Positions 52,753 to 61,825 of a DNA stretch of 64,000 bases are shown here, piece after piece. The translations under genes were made by a program, and so were the position numbers. The stretch's first letter is position 1, and the number at the start of each line of letters is the position of its first letter. The stretch is from Dehalobacter sp. 12DCB1 (GTDB taxonomy: Bacteria; Bacillota; Desulfitobacteriia; Desulfitobacteriales; Syntrophobotulaceae): contig NZ_POSF01000002.1 in the NCBI RefSeq assembly GCF_004343605.1, positions 310,001 to 374,000 on the forward strand. The letters are read 5' to 3'. Under the pieces are notes generated by a model. The model had not been told where the DNA came from and ran no database searches. It saw only the letters and a list, made by a program, of their open reading frames with translations.

Positions 52753-52802
52753 CATTCCTAATGCATTAATAGGCGGCCTGGAATAACATTAAAGCGCTTT
52801 CG

Positions 52803-52850
52803 AAAAAGTTATCCTGTCTTAAACCTCCATGAGATTAGGATAACTTTTTT
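52803..52850 (+). terminator. Intrinsic terminator
   Basis: AAAAAGTTATCCT pairs with AGGATAACTTTTT; a T run follows. Confidence 0.85.
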
Positions 52851-52862
52851 GATGTCTAAATC

Positions 52863-52890
52863 TTGACAATTTTAACAAAGCATATATAAT
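52863..52890 (+). promoter_or_regulatory. Promoter of sdpR-sdpI
   Basis: TTGACA and TATAAT with 16 spacing, both consensus boxes. Confidence 0.75.
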
Positions 52891-52892
52891 AA

Positions 52893-52922
52893 TAGATGTT
52901 TAGATTGTTGCCTAAATATCTA
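52893..52922. promoter_or_regulatory. ArsR/SdpR-type operator
   Basis: TAGATGTTTAG and CTAAATATCTA form an 11-bp inverted repeat (one mismatch) with an 8-base spacer, directly at the expected transcription start. An autorepressor binding here would block the sdpR-sdpI promoter. Confidence 0.65.
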
Positions 52923-52951
52923 AATATTATCAATAAGGAAGTGGATCACAA

Positions 52952-53230
52952 ATGTCGCCGTATAACGATACGTTTAAAGCTTTGGCTGATCCGACCCGGA
53001 GGGAAATGATCCGCTTTTTGAAAGAACGGGATATGACGGCAGGGGAAATTGCAGAGCAATTCAAGATCTCCAAACCAAGCATCTCCCATCATTTAAATAT
53101 TTTGAAGCAGGCCGGGCTGGTTACAGACGAAAGAAAAGGGCAGACCATCGTCTATGCATTGGATACCTCTGTGTTTGAAGAAGTCATGCGAATGATGTTT
53201 GATCTGTTTTCCAGAAAAGATGAATCATAA
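52952..53230 (+). CDS. sdpR: ArsR-family repressor, SdpR-like
   Basis: The 92-residue winged-helix protein (FKALADPTRREMIRFLKERDMTAGEIAEQFKISKPSISHHLNILKQAGLV) matches SdpR, the autorepressor of the sdpRI operon in Bacillus. No metal-binding Cys pattern of ArsR/SmtB sensors is present. AGGAAGTG precedes the start; sdpI follows 17 bases later. In Bacillus SdpI sequesters SdpR at the membrane when the SdpC toxin binds. Confidence 0.88.
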   Translation: MSPYNDTFKALADPTRREMIRFLKERDMTAGEIAEQFKISKPSISHHLNILKQAGLVTDERKGQTIVYALDTSVFEEVMRMMFDLFSRKDES

Positions 53231-53247
53231 GAAAGGGTGCTGATGCA

Positions 53248-53916
53248 ATGTCGGAGAACAAAGAATTATGGATGCGCAGAATGCTTATTTTTGGCAGTCT
53301 GATGGTTCTCATAAGTTTGGCGGTCAGCTTGGTTGTTTATCCCCGTCTTCCGGATAAAGTTCCAGTGCACTGGAATGCAGCCGGAGAGATCGACGGTTGG
53401 GGCAGTGCTTTTCAGGGAGCTTTCCTGTTTCCACTGATGATGGCAGCTATGCTGATCCTGCTTGTTTTCCTTCCGAAAGTGGATCCTAAGAAAAAGAACT
53501 ATAGCCGGATGAGCAAGCCGTATACCATTATTGTGCTTGTCATAATGCTGTTTTTTATGTTGATTCATTTTGGCTCGCTGGGCACGGCGCTCGGATATTT
53601 TAACAGCTTCCCTTCCTTGATTCAATTGGGAGTCGGTGCCTTGTTTGTAATTATTGGAAACTATATGGGCAAACTAAAGCATAATTACTTTGCCGGAATC
53701 AAGACTCCATGGACGCTGGCCAATGAGCAAGTCTGGTACAAAACGCACCGGATGGCAGGACCGCTCTGGGTCATTGGCGGACTGATCTTTATGGCGGCAA
53801 GCTTCCTGCCTTCCCAGTTTCTAACCGTCATAGTAATGATTGTGATTGCAGTCCTGCTTATCGTTCCAATTGGATATTCTTATTGGATCTTTAAGAGATT
53901 AGATAAGGAAGAATAG
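53248..53916 (+). CDS. sdpI: SdpI-family immunity/signal membrane protein
   Basis: The 222-residue protein has about six membrane segments. It begins with the DUF1648 signature (YPRLPDKVPVHWNAAGEIDGWGS) and has the SdpI signature NYMGKLKHNYFAGIKTPWTLANEQVWYKTHR. SdpI confers resistance to the SdpC toxin and signals to SdpR. No sdpABC genes are in the window, so this pair may defend against toxins of other cells or have another trigger. Confidence 0.9.
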   Translation: MSENKELWMRRMLIFGSLMVLISLAVSLVVYPRLPDKVPVHWNAAGEIDGWGSAFQGAFLFPLMMAAMLILLVFLPKVDPKKKNYSRMSKPYTIIVLVIMLFFMLIHFGSLGTALGYFNSFPSLIQLGVGALFVIIGNYMGKLKHNYFAGIKTPWTLANEQVWYKTHRMAGPLWVIGGLIFMAASFLPSQFLTVIVMIVIAVLLIVPIGYSYWIFKRLDKEE

Positions 53917-53957
53917 GTCCACAATCCTGTAATAAAAATAGACTGAAGTATGTTTAA

Positions 53958-54017
53958 AATCCCCGCAGAACGGATAGAATGGGAATAGTTACCATTCTAT
54001 CCGTTGTTGAGGGGATT
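53958..54017 (+). promoter_or_regulatory. Leader hairpin that can sequester a ribosome binding site
   Basis: A perfect 14-bp stem (AACGGATAGAATGG, 53969-53982, with 53992-54005) is extended by AATCCCC (53958-53964) and GGGGATT (54011-54017). The latter contains the GAGGGG ribosome binding site of the 54026 gene. Confidence 0.5.
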
Positions 54018-54025
54018 GTGATTTT

Positions 54026-54700
54026 ATGCGTAAAAAATTTTGGTTGATTACAGTACTGGTATTTGTTCTGGGGGTGTGCTTCGGTGCGGGAGGACACTTT
54101 TTATGGTCAACGACATTGAACCCGGAAGTAAATTCTCCGGCTGAAAAGGGCAACGCAGCCAAAGTAGGCACCGTTCAGAGCGGTGATGCTGTTCAGAATG
54201 TTCTTCCGGATCTGTTTGCCGAAGGAAATGGCATTGTTGACGGTATAGCTGATGGTACAAATAACGGTACAAATAACAGTACTGACAAAAGTACAAGTGC
54301 CTTGACTGAGGCAGAACAGGAAGCAATTATTGCACAGTATAAGCAGGGACTGGGAATGCTTTTTGATGCCTGGAAAGCCAAAGATATGACTGCGTTCAGA
54401 ACTGCGATTGCCAATGCTTACACTGGAGACTTGATGGAAAAGCATATTCAGAAGGCAGAAGAGTTTATTTCCAGAGGAATCGGACTGGATGTCGGCAACA
54501 TCATTTTTGATGACGTGCAAATCGAATCTGCCGACAAGCTTTCGGCGACAGTCAATGCTGTTTACCGTTACACGGCTAGAGATTATGACTTGGACGAGCA
54601 GTACCCTTTGGGGGAAGAGCAGGAACATCAGGTCCATGTCAGGGCGAATTTGATTAAAATGGGTCAAAGCTGGCTGATTACGGGCGAAACGGCAATATAG
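54026..54700 (+). CDS. Membrane-anchored exported protein with NTF2-like domain, unknown function
   Basis: The 224-residue protein has a N-terminal membrane helix (residues about 5-28), a Thr/Asn-rich low-complexity linker with repeated NNGTNNST units, and a C-terminal alpha/beta domain of about 130 residues (FDAWKAKDMTAFRTAIANAYTGDLM to HVRANLIKMGQSWLITGE) that looks NTF2/SnoaL-like. The resemblance is by pattern only. A leader hairpin overlaps its ribosome binding site. The CWB2 protein genes follow on the same strand. Confidence 0.72.
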   Translation: MRKKFWLITVLVFVLGVCFGAGGHFLWSTTLNPEVNSPAEKGNAAKVGTVQSGDAVQNVLPDLFAEGNGIVDGIADGTNNGTNNSTDKSTSALTEAEQEAIIAQYKQGLGMLFDAWKAKDMTAFRTAIANAYTGDLMEKHIQKAEEFISRGIGLDVGNIIFDDVQIESADKLSATVNAVYRYTARDYDLDEQYPLGEEQEHQVHVRANLIKMGQSWLITGETAI

Positions 54701-54794
54701 CAGGCGGAGTATTGCAGGATTTAACTGAACGATGGCGAATTCTAGGGGATGAAAAAATTTTGTCTTAAAAAGATTAAGACAGGGAGAGAAACAG

Positions 54795-56423
54795 ATGTTC
54801 AAAAAAAAGCCAAGGGCGCTTGCGGTTCTGTTGATCGTATTGTTGGTTTTGCCGGTCTATAGTTCCGGTGCATCTGGGGCAGAGATTCAGACGTACCAAA
54901 ATCCTGCCCTGGAAGTCATCGCCCAGAAGCTTGAGACGATTTCCAGAAGCAAGGGAATTCCGAGCGTACTGCTAAAAACAATTGCCTATTGTGAATCGGG
55001 TTGGAGACAGTTCGATCAAAATGGTGAAGTGGTAACCGGCAGCACCAACGGCACCTCGAATCCTGCCCTCGGAATCATGCAGGTTACCAGTTATGATCCC
55101 GGAGATACCGAAGAAGTTAATAAACTTAAATATGATATTGATTATAATATTTCCCGCGGCGCGGATCTGCTGAATCAAAAATGGCAGATAGTGCCGAAGA
55201 TTGGTGATGGGGACCGCAACAAGCTGGAGAATTGGTATTTTGCGCTTTGGGCCTATCATGGCTGGTTAGCATACAATAACCCGAACAATGCTGCTGCCAG
55301 AGGCGAGGTAGCTTATCAGGACGCAATCATTCGCAAAGCCGCGACAGCATATTTTCCGGGCCTGGTCTCACCTGTCCAAATCACGCCGGTTCCCGCCGAA
55401 CTTCTGCCGCTTGGCACGCTGCCGAGCAGCAGTCAGATCTGGAATACGCCTGAACCGTATACCCTGGGAGACTTAACTTCCAGTACGGTTGGCACAACCA
55501 CCCGAATCTCAGGTCAGGACAGGATAGACACGGTTAATCAAATTGCCTTGAACGGATGGTCAAGTGGGGCCCAGACCGTCATTATAACCCGCTCGGATGC
55601 ATTTCCTGATGCTCTGGCCGGTGTGCCTCTGGCTAAAAAATATAATGCACCGATTTTGCTTACGAACCCGGACCAGCTTGATCAGGGTGTCATTGAGGTA
55701 TTGAATACCTTAAAGCCGACAAAAGTAATTATTCTGGGTGGAGAGAAAGCCGTCAGCAAATCCGTCGAGACTAGACTCAAGGCCGTTTTGACCTGGACCT
55801 CTGATGTTTCGCGGATTGCCGGAGCGGACCGTTATCAAACCGCGGTACTGATTGCCGCTGATTTCCCCAAAGATGCCAGCGTGGCTGTTGCTACGGGGAT
55901 GGATTTTCCGGATGCGTTAAGCCTGGCCACAGCTGCAGCTGCGAACGAAATGCCTCTGTTGCTGACTTCAACCCGGAGCCTGCCTGAGGTTACCAGACAG
56001 GACTTAAGCAAACGTTTACCGGGAAAAATCTATATTGGCGGCGGGGAAAAAGTCATTACCGCAGAAGTAGTGGCAGCCCTGACTCAGACAACCGGATTGT
56101 CTGCGGGGAATATTGTTCGTTTTGCAGGAAGCAACCGTTATGAAACTTCGGTAATGATTGCGGAAGCGTTCTTTCCCAGTACGCAGGAGATTTATATGGC
56201 TACCGGACTCGATTTTGCAGACCCTCTCGCCGCTGGCGCCCTGGCGGCAACGAAGAACGCTTGTCTATTGCTGATTTCTCCGCAGGGCTTTACGACAAAT
56301 GGGCCAACAGAAAATTATCTGAAAAAGATGGCTTCTTCCACAAATGTTAAAGTAATCGGCTCGGAAGCTTCTATTTCTGAATATACGGTTACCCGTGTAA
56401 AATATTTACTCAGACAGATGTGA
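54795..56423 (+). CDS. Transglycosylase-like protein with three CWB2 wall-binding repeats
   Basis: The 542-residue protein has a signal peptide (residues about 8-29), an N-terminal lysozyme-like module with the putative catalytic Glu in YCESGWRQF followed by LGIMQV, then three cell-wall-binding repeat 2 (PF04122) units starting near 235, 330 and 435 (RISGQDRIDT, RIAGADRYQT, RFAGSNRYET). CWB2 triplets hold proteins to anionic wall polymers. It probably cuts peptidoglycan at the surface. The next gene is a full-length paralog. Confidence 0.88.
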   Translation: MFKKKPRALAVLLIVLLVLPVYSSGASGAEIQTYQNPALEVIAQKLETISRSKGIPSVLLKTIAYCESGWRQFDQNGEVVTGSTNGTSNPALGIMQVTSYDPGDTEEVNKLKYDIDYNISRGADLLNQKWQIVPKIGDGDRNKLENWYFALWAYHGWLAYNNPNNAAARGEVAYQDAIIRKAATAYFPGLVSPVQITPVPAELLPLGTLPSSSQIWNTPEPYTLGDLTSSTVGTTTRISGQDRIDTVNQIALNGWSSGAQTVIITRSDAFPDALAGVPLAKKYNAPILLTNPDQLDQGVIEVLNTLKPTKVIILGGEKAVSKSVETRLKAVLTWTSDVSRIAGADRYQTAVLIAADFPKDASVAVATGMDFPDALSLATAAAANEMPLLLTSTRSLPEVTRQDLSKRLPGKIYIGGGEKVITAEVVAALTQTTGLSAGNIVRFAGSNRYETSVMIAEAFFPSTQEIYMATGLDFADPLAAGALAATKNACLLLISPQGFTTNGPTENYLKKMASSTNVKVIGSEASISEYTVTRVKYLLRQM

Positions 56424-56775
56424 TTCAATCCATAAATCAATGATAGATTCGTCAAGAATCTGTTAATAATCAGTCCATAACCAGTCAATTTGATGAGAAG
56501 GGTTTGCAAGCATCATCATTCATTAAATGGAATAATATTGACCTTTTCCGGCAAGCAGCACTTCTTGTCGGAATTTTGTTTATGAGCGTTTATGCGGCTT
56601 CCAGCGATTTGGAAAAATTTTGGGGAAGGAAAATCTGTCTCTAAGACGAATTTATTTACTCTAAACTTCTTTCAAGTTTTGTGACAAAGCATTTGACTGG
56701 TCTAATGTCTAATGTCGCGATGTCCATGGATAGCAAGGAGCGGCGGTTTCTGTGTTTCTGATTAGGAGGTAATTA
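56424..56775. other. Spacer between the two CWB2 genes
   Basis: It contains a dispersed repeat core at 56709-56744 and the ribosome binding site of the next gene. An open frame of about 64 codons ends near 56643 (..VGILFMSVYAASSDLEKF..) but lacks a start and ribosome binding site; I do not call it. Confidence 0.5.
56709..56744 (+). repeat. Dispersed repeat core, copy 3
   Basis: CTAATGTCGCGATGTCCATGG, shortened here at both variable positions, then AGCAAGGAGCGGC: same order of blocks as 4798-4832 (minus) and 50695-50729. Confidence 0.6.
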
Positions 56776-58425
56776 ATGCGTTCGAAAAAATATATCCGGT
56801 TATTCCTAGCTGTGCTTTTCAGCATTTTGCTGCTGATTCCGGCCAGGCCGCTGCCTGTTCAGGCAGCAAACCAGAATCCTACTCCCGAGGAGATATCCCG
56901 GATCTTTGACCAGGTGGCCCTGGAGGAGAAAGTTCCTGCGGAGATTCTCAAAGCGATTGCGTTCAAAGAATCAGGCTGGCGTCAATGGAACAGTTCAGGT
57001 AATGTTGTGACGGGGGGCTCAGGCAGCAGGCCTTACCTCGGCATTATGCAGATTGGGGTATATGATCCTTCCGATTCGGAGACGATTAACCACCTGAAGA
57101 CGGATATTACCTATAATATTGCCTACGGGGCTGAAGTCCTGAAATCCAAGTGGAACATGACACCAACGATCGGAGACGGCGACCCCGGAAAACTGGAAAA
57201 CTGGTATTTTGCGATTTGGGCTTACAACAGCTGGTCTACCGTCAATAATCCGAATACTGCGGCTGCTTCAGGCAGGGTAGCCTACCAGGATAAAATCTTG
57301 AAACTGATTGCCACCGATTATTATGAGGGTCTGACTGATCCTGTCAGTATCACACCGGTGTCGAAGTCACTGCTGCCGGCGGGGACACTGCCGTCAAAGA
57401 ATTCTGTCTGGAAGACGCCCGAACCGATTCACTATGCTGGTTACACGCTGGGCCTTCCCATGATCTCCAGAAGTCAAAACAATTTGCTGCTCTCAACTGT
57501 GAAAAGAATTTCCGGCATGGACCGGATCGACACAGCTGTAAAAATTGCTTATGAAGGGTGGCCTTACGGCTGTGAGACGGTCATCATCGCGAGATCCGAT
57601 GCTTTCGCAGACGCCTTGGCCGGTGTATCCCTGGCGAAACAGAATCATGCGCCAATTCTTCTTACTTCAAAGGACCAGCTTGACCAGCGGGTGGAAAACG
57701 CTTTAACCGTTCTGAAACCACTGAAAGTGATTATTCTTGGTGGTGAAACTGCGTTGTCATCCGGGGTGGAGAACAGACTGAAGGAAGTGGTTTCCTGGAC
57801 AGAAGATTTTGAGCGGATAGCAGGTCAGGACAGATATGAGACCGCAGCGCTCATTGCGTCCCATTTTCCTGAAGGCAGCGGAGTTGCTGTTGCGACCGGA
57901 TCCAACTTTCCGGATGCTTTAGGTATTGCTTCAGCCGCCGCGGCCAAAGGATATCCGCTGCTATTGACGGCAAAAGACAGCCTGCCGCAGGCAACCGCAG
58001 AACGTCTACAGACCCTGAAACCGTCTGAGTTATATATTGCCGGCGGGGAGGGTGCGGTATCTGCCGGGGTCGCCGGCAGCATCACTGGCATCGCAGGTCT
58101 CTCCGCAGATAAAGTCCGGCGTTTTGCCGGTAATAACCGCTACAATACTTCGCTTACAGTCGTGCAGTCCCTGTATCCTGATGCCCAAAAAATCTATCTG
58201 GCAACCGGGGAGGGTTTCCCGGATGCTTTAGCGGGGGCAGCGCTTGCTGCGAATATGGATACGCCGCTGTTGCTGATTCCGACGGAAGGGCCTGCAGCCG
58301 GTTCCGATACCGAGAAATATTTTCAGAGTATCTCGCCGGACGTGGAACTGGTGGTTTTCGGAGGCAAATCCGTCATCAGTGACAATGCGATTATCCGGAT
58401 CAAATACCAGATGGTTAAAATATAG
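56776..58425 (+). CDS. Paralogous transglycosylase-like protein with three CWB2 repeats
   Basis: The 549-residue protein has a signal peptide (to about residue 31, VQA-ANQ), the lysozyme-like module (Glu in AFKESGWRQW, then YLGIMQIGVYDPSD) and three CWB2 units (RISGMDRIDT, RIAGQDRYET, RFAGNNRYNT). Module order and spacing equal those of the upstream gene, so the pair is a tandem duplication that has since diverged. AGGAGG precedes the ATG. A GGGGACAAA hairpin follows and probably terminates it. Confidence 0.88.
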   Translation: MRSKKYIRLFLAVLFSILLLIPARPLPVQAANQNPTPEEISRIFDQVALEEKVPAEILKAIAFKESGWRQWNSSGNVVTGGSGSRPYLGIMQIGVYDPSDSETINHLKTDITYNIAYGAEVLKSKWNMTPTIGDGDPGKLENWYFAIWAYNSWSTVNNPNTAAASGRVAYQDKILKLIATDYYEGLTDPVSITPVSKSLLPAGTLPSKNSVWKTPEPIHYAGYTLGLPMISRSQNNLLLSTVKRISGMDRIDTAVKIAYEGWPYGCETVIIARSDAFADALAGVSLAKQNHAPILLTSKDQLDQRVENALTVLKPLKVIILGGETALSSGVENRLKEVVSWTEDFERIAGQDRYETAALIASHFPEGSGVAVATGSNFPDALGIASAAAAKGYPLLLTAKDSLPQATAERLQTLKPSELYIAGGEGAVSAGVAGSITGIAGLSADKVRRFAGNNRYNTSLTVVQSLYPDAQKIYLATGEGFPDALAGAALAANMDTPLLLIPTEGPAAGSDTEKYFQSISPDVELVVFGGKSVISDNAIIRIKYQMVKI

Positions 58426-58431
58426 CATGAG

Positions 58432-58461
58432 GGGGGACAAGGAGACGGATCTTTGTCCCCC
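58432..58461 (+). terminator. GGGGACAAA hairpin repeat, copy 2 (terminator)
   Basis: GGGGGACAA pairs with TTGTCCCCC and is followed by TTTT, seven bases after the CWB2 gene. Confidence 0.7.
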
Positions 58462-58545
58462 TTTTGAATTGTAAAATGAGGAAAACTGTAGTAAACTGAT
58501 AAACGGTGAAAACGAATTACGTCCTGAAAGGTCGGAACCGATAAC

Positions 58546-60375
58546 GTGGCACATCCCAAACGCACCCTATTTTTCATGCTTACCGATGCTATATTGATTA
58601 ATCTTGCCCTTTTTTTAAGCTTCTACCTGCGCCTTTCCGAAGAGGCTGATCTGCAGGTGGAGTTTGTTAAATATTTGGGTACTTATTTGAATGCCGCGAT
58701 CGTGTCAACCTTCGTGCTGATTGTGGTGTTCCACTTCTTTGGGTTGTATAAAAATATTTGGCGATATGCCAGTGTCAGAGAGCTTCTTTCTATCGTCTAC
58801 GCTGTAACCGTCGGTGCGGCACTTACAGTCATGGTGGTCTATTTTATTTCTCCGCTCAGACTTCCACATTCGGTCAGCGTTTACTTCTGGCTGATGCTGA
58901 TTGTTTTGATCGGCGGACTGCGGTTCAGTCAGAGGATGCGCCAGGAGAATGCTATTTTTGCCGTGTCCAACAAATCACAGCGAAAAGTGCTCATCATCGG
59001 AGCCGGTGACGCGGGTGTTCTTGCTTTGCGTGAGCTCAAGAAAAGAGATTTTCAGGAAGGTGTACCCGTCGGTTTTATTGACGACAGCAAAAGCAAGATT
59101 AATCTTCATGTTCAAGGATTTCCGGTGTTGGGTTCCCGTGACGACATCCCGCGGATTGCAGAGGACTATGCTGTTGACGAGATCATCATCGCGATCCCTT
59201 CTGCCGATGGAGAGGCTGTCAGGGAGATCGTGGAAATATGTAAGGAGACCCGGGCGGCTTTAAAGATTATGCCTGGCGTATACGACATTCTGAGCGGCAA
59301 GATTACGGTCAGTTCTTTAAGGGAAGTACAGGTCGAAGACCTGCTGGGACGTGAACAGGTATCGGTGGATCTGGAAGAGGTGGCAGGCTACCTGAAAAAC
59401 CAGGTTGTCCTGGTGACCGGTGCCGGAGGTTCCATTGGATCGGAACTTTGCAGGCAGATTGTCAAGTTTTTCCCCTCTAAGCTTATTCTGGCCGGGCATG
59501 GGGAAAACTGTATTTTTGATATTGAGCAGGAATTGAAGAATTTCCCGATTGTGACGGAGATTTTTGATATTAAGGACGCCGGCAAGGTGAACCTTGTTTT
59601 TGAAAAATACAAGCCTTCCGTGGTTTTTCATGCAGCTGCGCATAAGCATGTGCCGCTGATGGAGGTAAATCCTGAGGAAGCATTGAAAAATAATGTAATG
59701 GGCACGAGCAACCTGGCTGCAGCGGCCGACAAAAACGGAGTCAGGACGTTTGTACTGATCTCCACGGATAAGGCGGTTAATCCGACCAGCATCATGGGCG
59801 CATCCAAAAGGATGGCCGAGATGGTGATCCAGGACTACGACAAGAGATCCGAAACAAAGTTTGTCGCCGTACGCTTTGGCAATGTCCTCGGAAGCCGCGG
59901 AAGCGTCATCCCGACATTTAAAAAGCAGATCATGGCGGGGGGACCGGTAACGGTGACGGATCCGAGGATGACCCGTTACTTCATGACCATCCCGGAAGCA
60001 AGCCAGCTGGTTATTCAAGCCGGCGCGATGGCCTCAGGCGGAGAAATCTTTATTCTTGATATGGGCAAGCCTGTGAAGATCGTTGATCTGGCCAAGGACC
60101 TTATCCGTTTATCAGGTTTTGAACCGGGCAAAGATATTCAGATTGAGTTTACCGGCGTGAGACCCGGAGAGAAACTTTTTGAAGAAATTCTGACTTCGGA
60201 AGAAGGTACGACAGCAACCAAACATAAACGCATTTTTGTAGCGAGACCCAATCATATCGATCATGAGGCGATCGAAGGACTGGTGCAGAAAATACGCGAG
60301 CGTGGCAGCTATATGGACAGGGAGGAAATCAACACTTCCATCAGGACACTTCTTCCTGACTTTGGGAGACCATAA
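58546..60375 (+). CDS. CapD/PglF-type nucleotide-sugar epimerase/dehydratase
   Basis: The 609-residue protein has four N-terminal membrane segments (residues about 5-125), a CoA-binding-like Rossmann domain (LIIGAGDAGVLALREL) and a C-terminal SDR domain (VTGAGGSIGSELCRQI, then FHAAAHKHVPLME and STDKAVNPTSIMGASKRMAE). Relatives convert UDP-N-acetylglucosamine to UDP-4-keto-6-deoxy sugars for bacillosamine, capsule or glycoprotein synthesis. In place of Tyr the SDR site has the Met (SIMGASK) typical of the large dehydratases. It opens the polysaccharide locus. Start GTG. Confidence 0.92.
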   Translation: MAHPKRTLFFMLTDAILINLALFLSFYLRLSEEADLQVEFVKYLGTYLNAAIVSTFVLIVVFHFFGLYKNIWRYASVRELLSIVYAVTVGAALTVMVVYFISPLRLPHSVSVYFWLMLIVLIGGLRFSQRMRQENAIFAVSNKSQRKVLIIGAGDAGVLALRELKKRDFQEGVPVGFIDDSKSKINLHVQGFPVLGSRDDIPRIAEDYAVDEIIIAIPSADGEAVREIVEICKETRAALKIMPGVYDILSGKITVSSLREVQVEDLLGREQVSVDLEEVAGYLKNQVVLVTGAGGSIGSELCRQIVKFFPSKLILAGHGENCIFDIEQELKNFPIVTEIFDIKDAGKVNLVFEKYKPSVVFHAAAHKHVPLMEVNPEEALKNNVMGTSNLAAAADKNGVRTFVLISTDKAVNPTSIMGASKRMAEMVIQDYDKRSETKFVAVRFGNVLGSRGSVIPTFKKQIMAGGPVTVTDPRMTRYFMTIPEASQLVIQAGAMASGGEIFILDMGKPVKIVDLAKDLIRLSGFEPGKDIQIEFTGVRPGEKLFEEILTSEEGTTATKHKRIFVARPNHIDHEAIEGLVQKIRERGSYMDREEINTSIRTLLPDFGRP

Positions 60376-60459
60376 AAACTTAGGCAGCGCAGTCTTGACC
60401 ATCATGAACGCTTGCATCACAGATAAACGCTTGCACCACAGATATAAGGAGGAACTTCT

Positions 60460-61815
60460 ATGTTGGAAGTTAAAAATGTCATTACGCAGAATCATCCTGT
60501 TGCCCTGGAACTCAAAAAGAAAATTGAAAACCATACCGCCCGGATCGGCGTGATCGGTCTTGGTTATGTTGGCCTGCCGCTGGCAGTTGAGAAAGGCAAG
60601 GTTGGTTTCCCGGTTCTCGGATTTGATATTAATGCAGAGAAAGTTGCCATGGTATCAGCCGGAGAAAACTATATCGGAGATGTCAAGGACGAGGAGCTTA
60701 AAGAACTTGTCGAGAAAAAGATTCTTCAGGCAACCACTGACTTTGCCAAACTTGCCGACTGTGATGTGGTGATCATTTGTGTGCCAACACCGCTAACCAT
60801 TACGAGGGATCCGGATATTTCTTATATGAAGGCTTCCGCTGAGGAAGTCGGAAAGACCATTCGTCAGGGGCAGCTTGTCACACTTGAGAGTACGACATAT
60901 CCTGGAACCACGCAGGAAGTGATCCTGCCGATTCTGGAACAGTCGGGGCTTAAAGTCGGGCAAGACTTTTTCCTGGCCTTCTCGCCGGAAAGAGTTGACC
61001 CCGGTAACAAGCGTTTTTCAACGAAGAACACCTCCAAAGTTGTCGGCGGCGTAACGCCTTACTGCCTGGAGATTGCTTATACCTTATATGCACAAACCAT
61101 TGTGAATGTCGTACCGGTCAGCTCACCGGCTGCAGCCGAACTCACCAAAGTATTTGAAAATACCTACCGCGCAGTCAATATCGCACTCGTGAATGAAATG
61201 ATGCTATTATGCGACCGGATGGGGCTTGATGTTTGGGAGATCGTCGAGGCTGCTTCGACGAAACCTTTTGGTATCCATACGTTTTATCCGGGACCGGGTG
61301 TTGGCGGCCACTGCATTCCGATTGATCCGTTCTACCTTACCTGGAAGGCCAGAGAGTATGACTTCCATACCCGCTTTATTGAACTGGCCGGCGAGATCAA
61401 TGTCGAAGTCTCTTCTTATGTCGTCAATAAAGTATACCGGGCTTTAAATTCCCTGAATAAGAGCGTTAAGGATGCCAAAGTCCTGGTTGTAGGTGTGGCC
61501 TATAAGAAGGATATTGAGGATGTCCGCGAATCACCGGCCCTGATCATCATGGAACTCTTGCGCAAGGAAGGCGCCGTATTAAGCTACCATGACCCTTACG
61601 TACCGGTGATCGAGCCGCATGGCGGCAGCACCATGCATCTGGAAAGCATCCAGCTAACCCCGAATGTATTGCAGGAGGCCGACTGTGTCCTGATTATCAC
61701 CGATCACAGTGCTATAGACTATGATCAAATCGTCCAATATGCACCGTTAGTTGTCGATACACGCAATGCAACCAAAGACGTTCGTCAGATGCGTGAAAAA
61801 ATATTCAAAATCTAA
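60460..61815 (+). CDS. UDP-N-acetylglucosamine/mannosamine 6-dehydrogenase (WbpA-like)
   Basis: The 451-residue enzyme has a Rossmann start IGVIGLGYVGLPLAVEKGK, STTYPGTTQEV, SPERVDPGN, the catalytic Cys and Lys regions (GPGVGGHCIPIDPFYLTWKA) and a C-terminal UDP-binding domain (GVAYKKDIEDVRESPALIIMELL). It oxidises C6 of a UDP-amino sugar to the uronic acid with two NAD+. AAGGAGG precedes the ATG. With the next two enzymes it fits the Wbp pathway. Confidence 0.92.
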   Translation: MLEVKNVITQNHPVALELKKKIENHTARIGVIGLGYVGLPLAVEKGKVGFPVLGFDINAEKVAMVSAGENYIGDVKDEELKELVEKKILQATTDFAKLADCDVVIICVPTPLTITRDPDISYMKASAEEVGKTIRQGQLVTLESTTYPGTTQEVILPILEQSGLKVGQDFFLAFSPERVDPGNKRFSTKNTSKVVGGVTPYCLEIAYTLYAQTIVNVVPVSSPAAAELTKVFENTYRAVNIALVNEMMLLCDRMGLDVWEIVEAASTKPFGIHTFYPGPGVGGHCIPIDPFYLTWKAREYDFHTRFIELAGEINVEVSSYVVNKVYRALNSLNKSVKDAKVLVVGVAYKKDIEDVRESPALIIMELLRKEGAVLSYHDPYVPVIEPHGGSTMHLESIQLTPNVLQEADCVLIITDHSAIDYDQIVQYAPLVVDTRNATKDVRQMREKIFKI

Positions 61816-61825
61816 GTAAGGTAGC

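Noticed and set aside
54107-54802. 231-codon minus-strand ORF over the 54026 gene
   Set aside because: The plus-strand gene has a ribosome binding site, membrane anchor and sensible composition; the antisense frame has neither.
56430-56643. Start-less 64-codon frame between the CWB2 genes
   Set aside because: No start codon near its beginning, no ribosome binding site and no recognised similarity.
59317-60018. 233-codon minus-strand ORF inside the CapD-like gene
   Set aside because: Antisense shadow of a conserved SDR domain.
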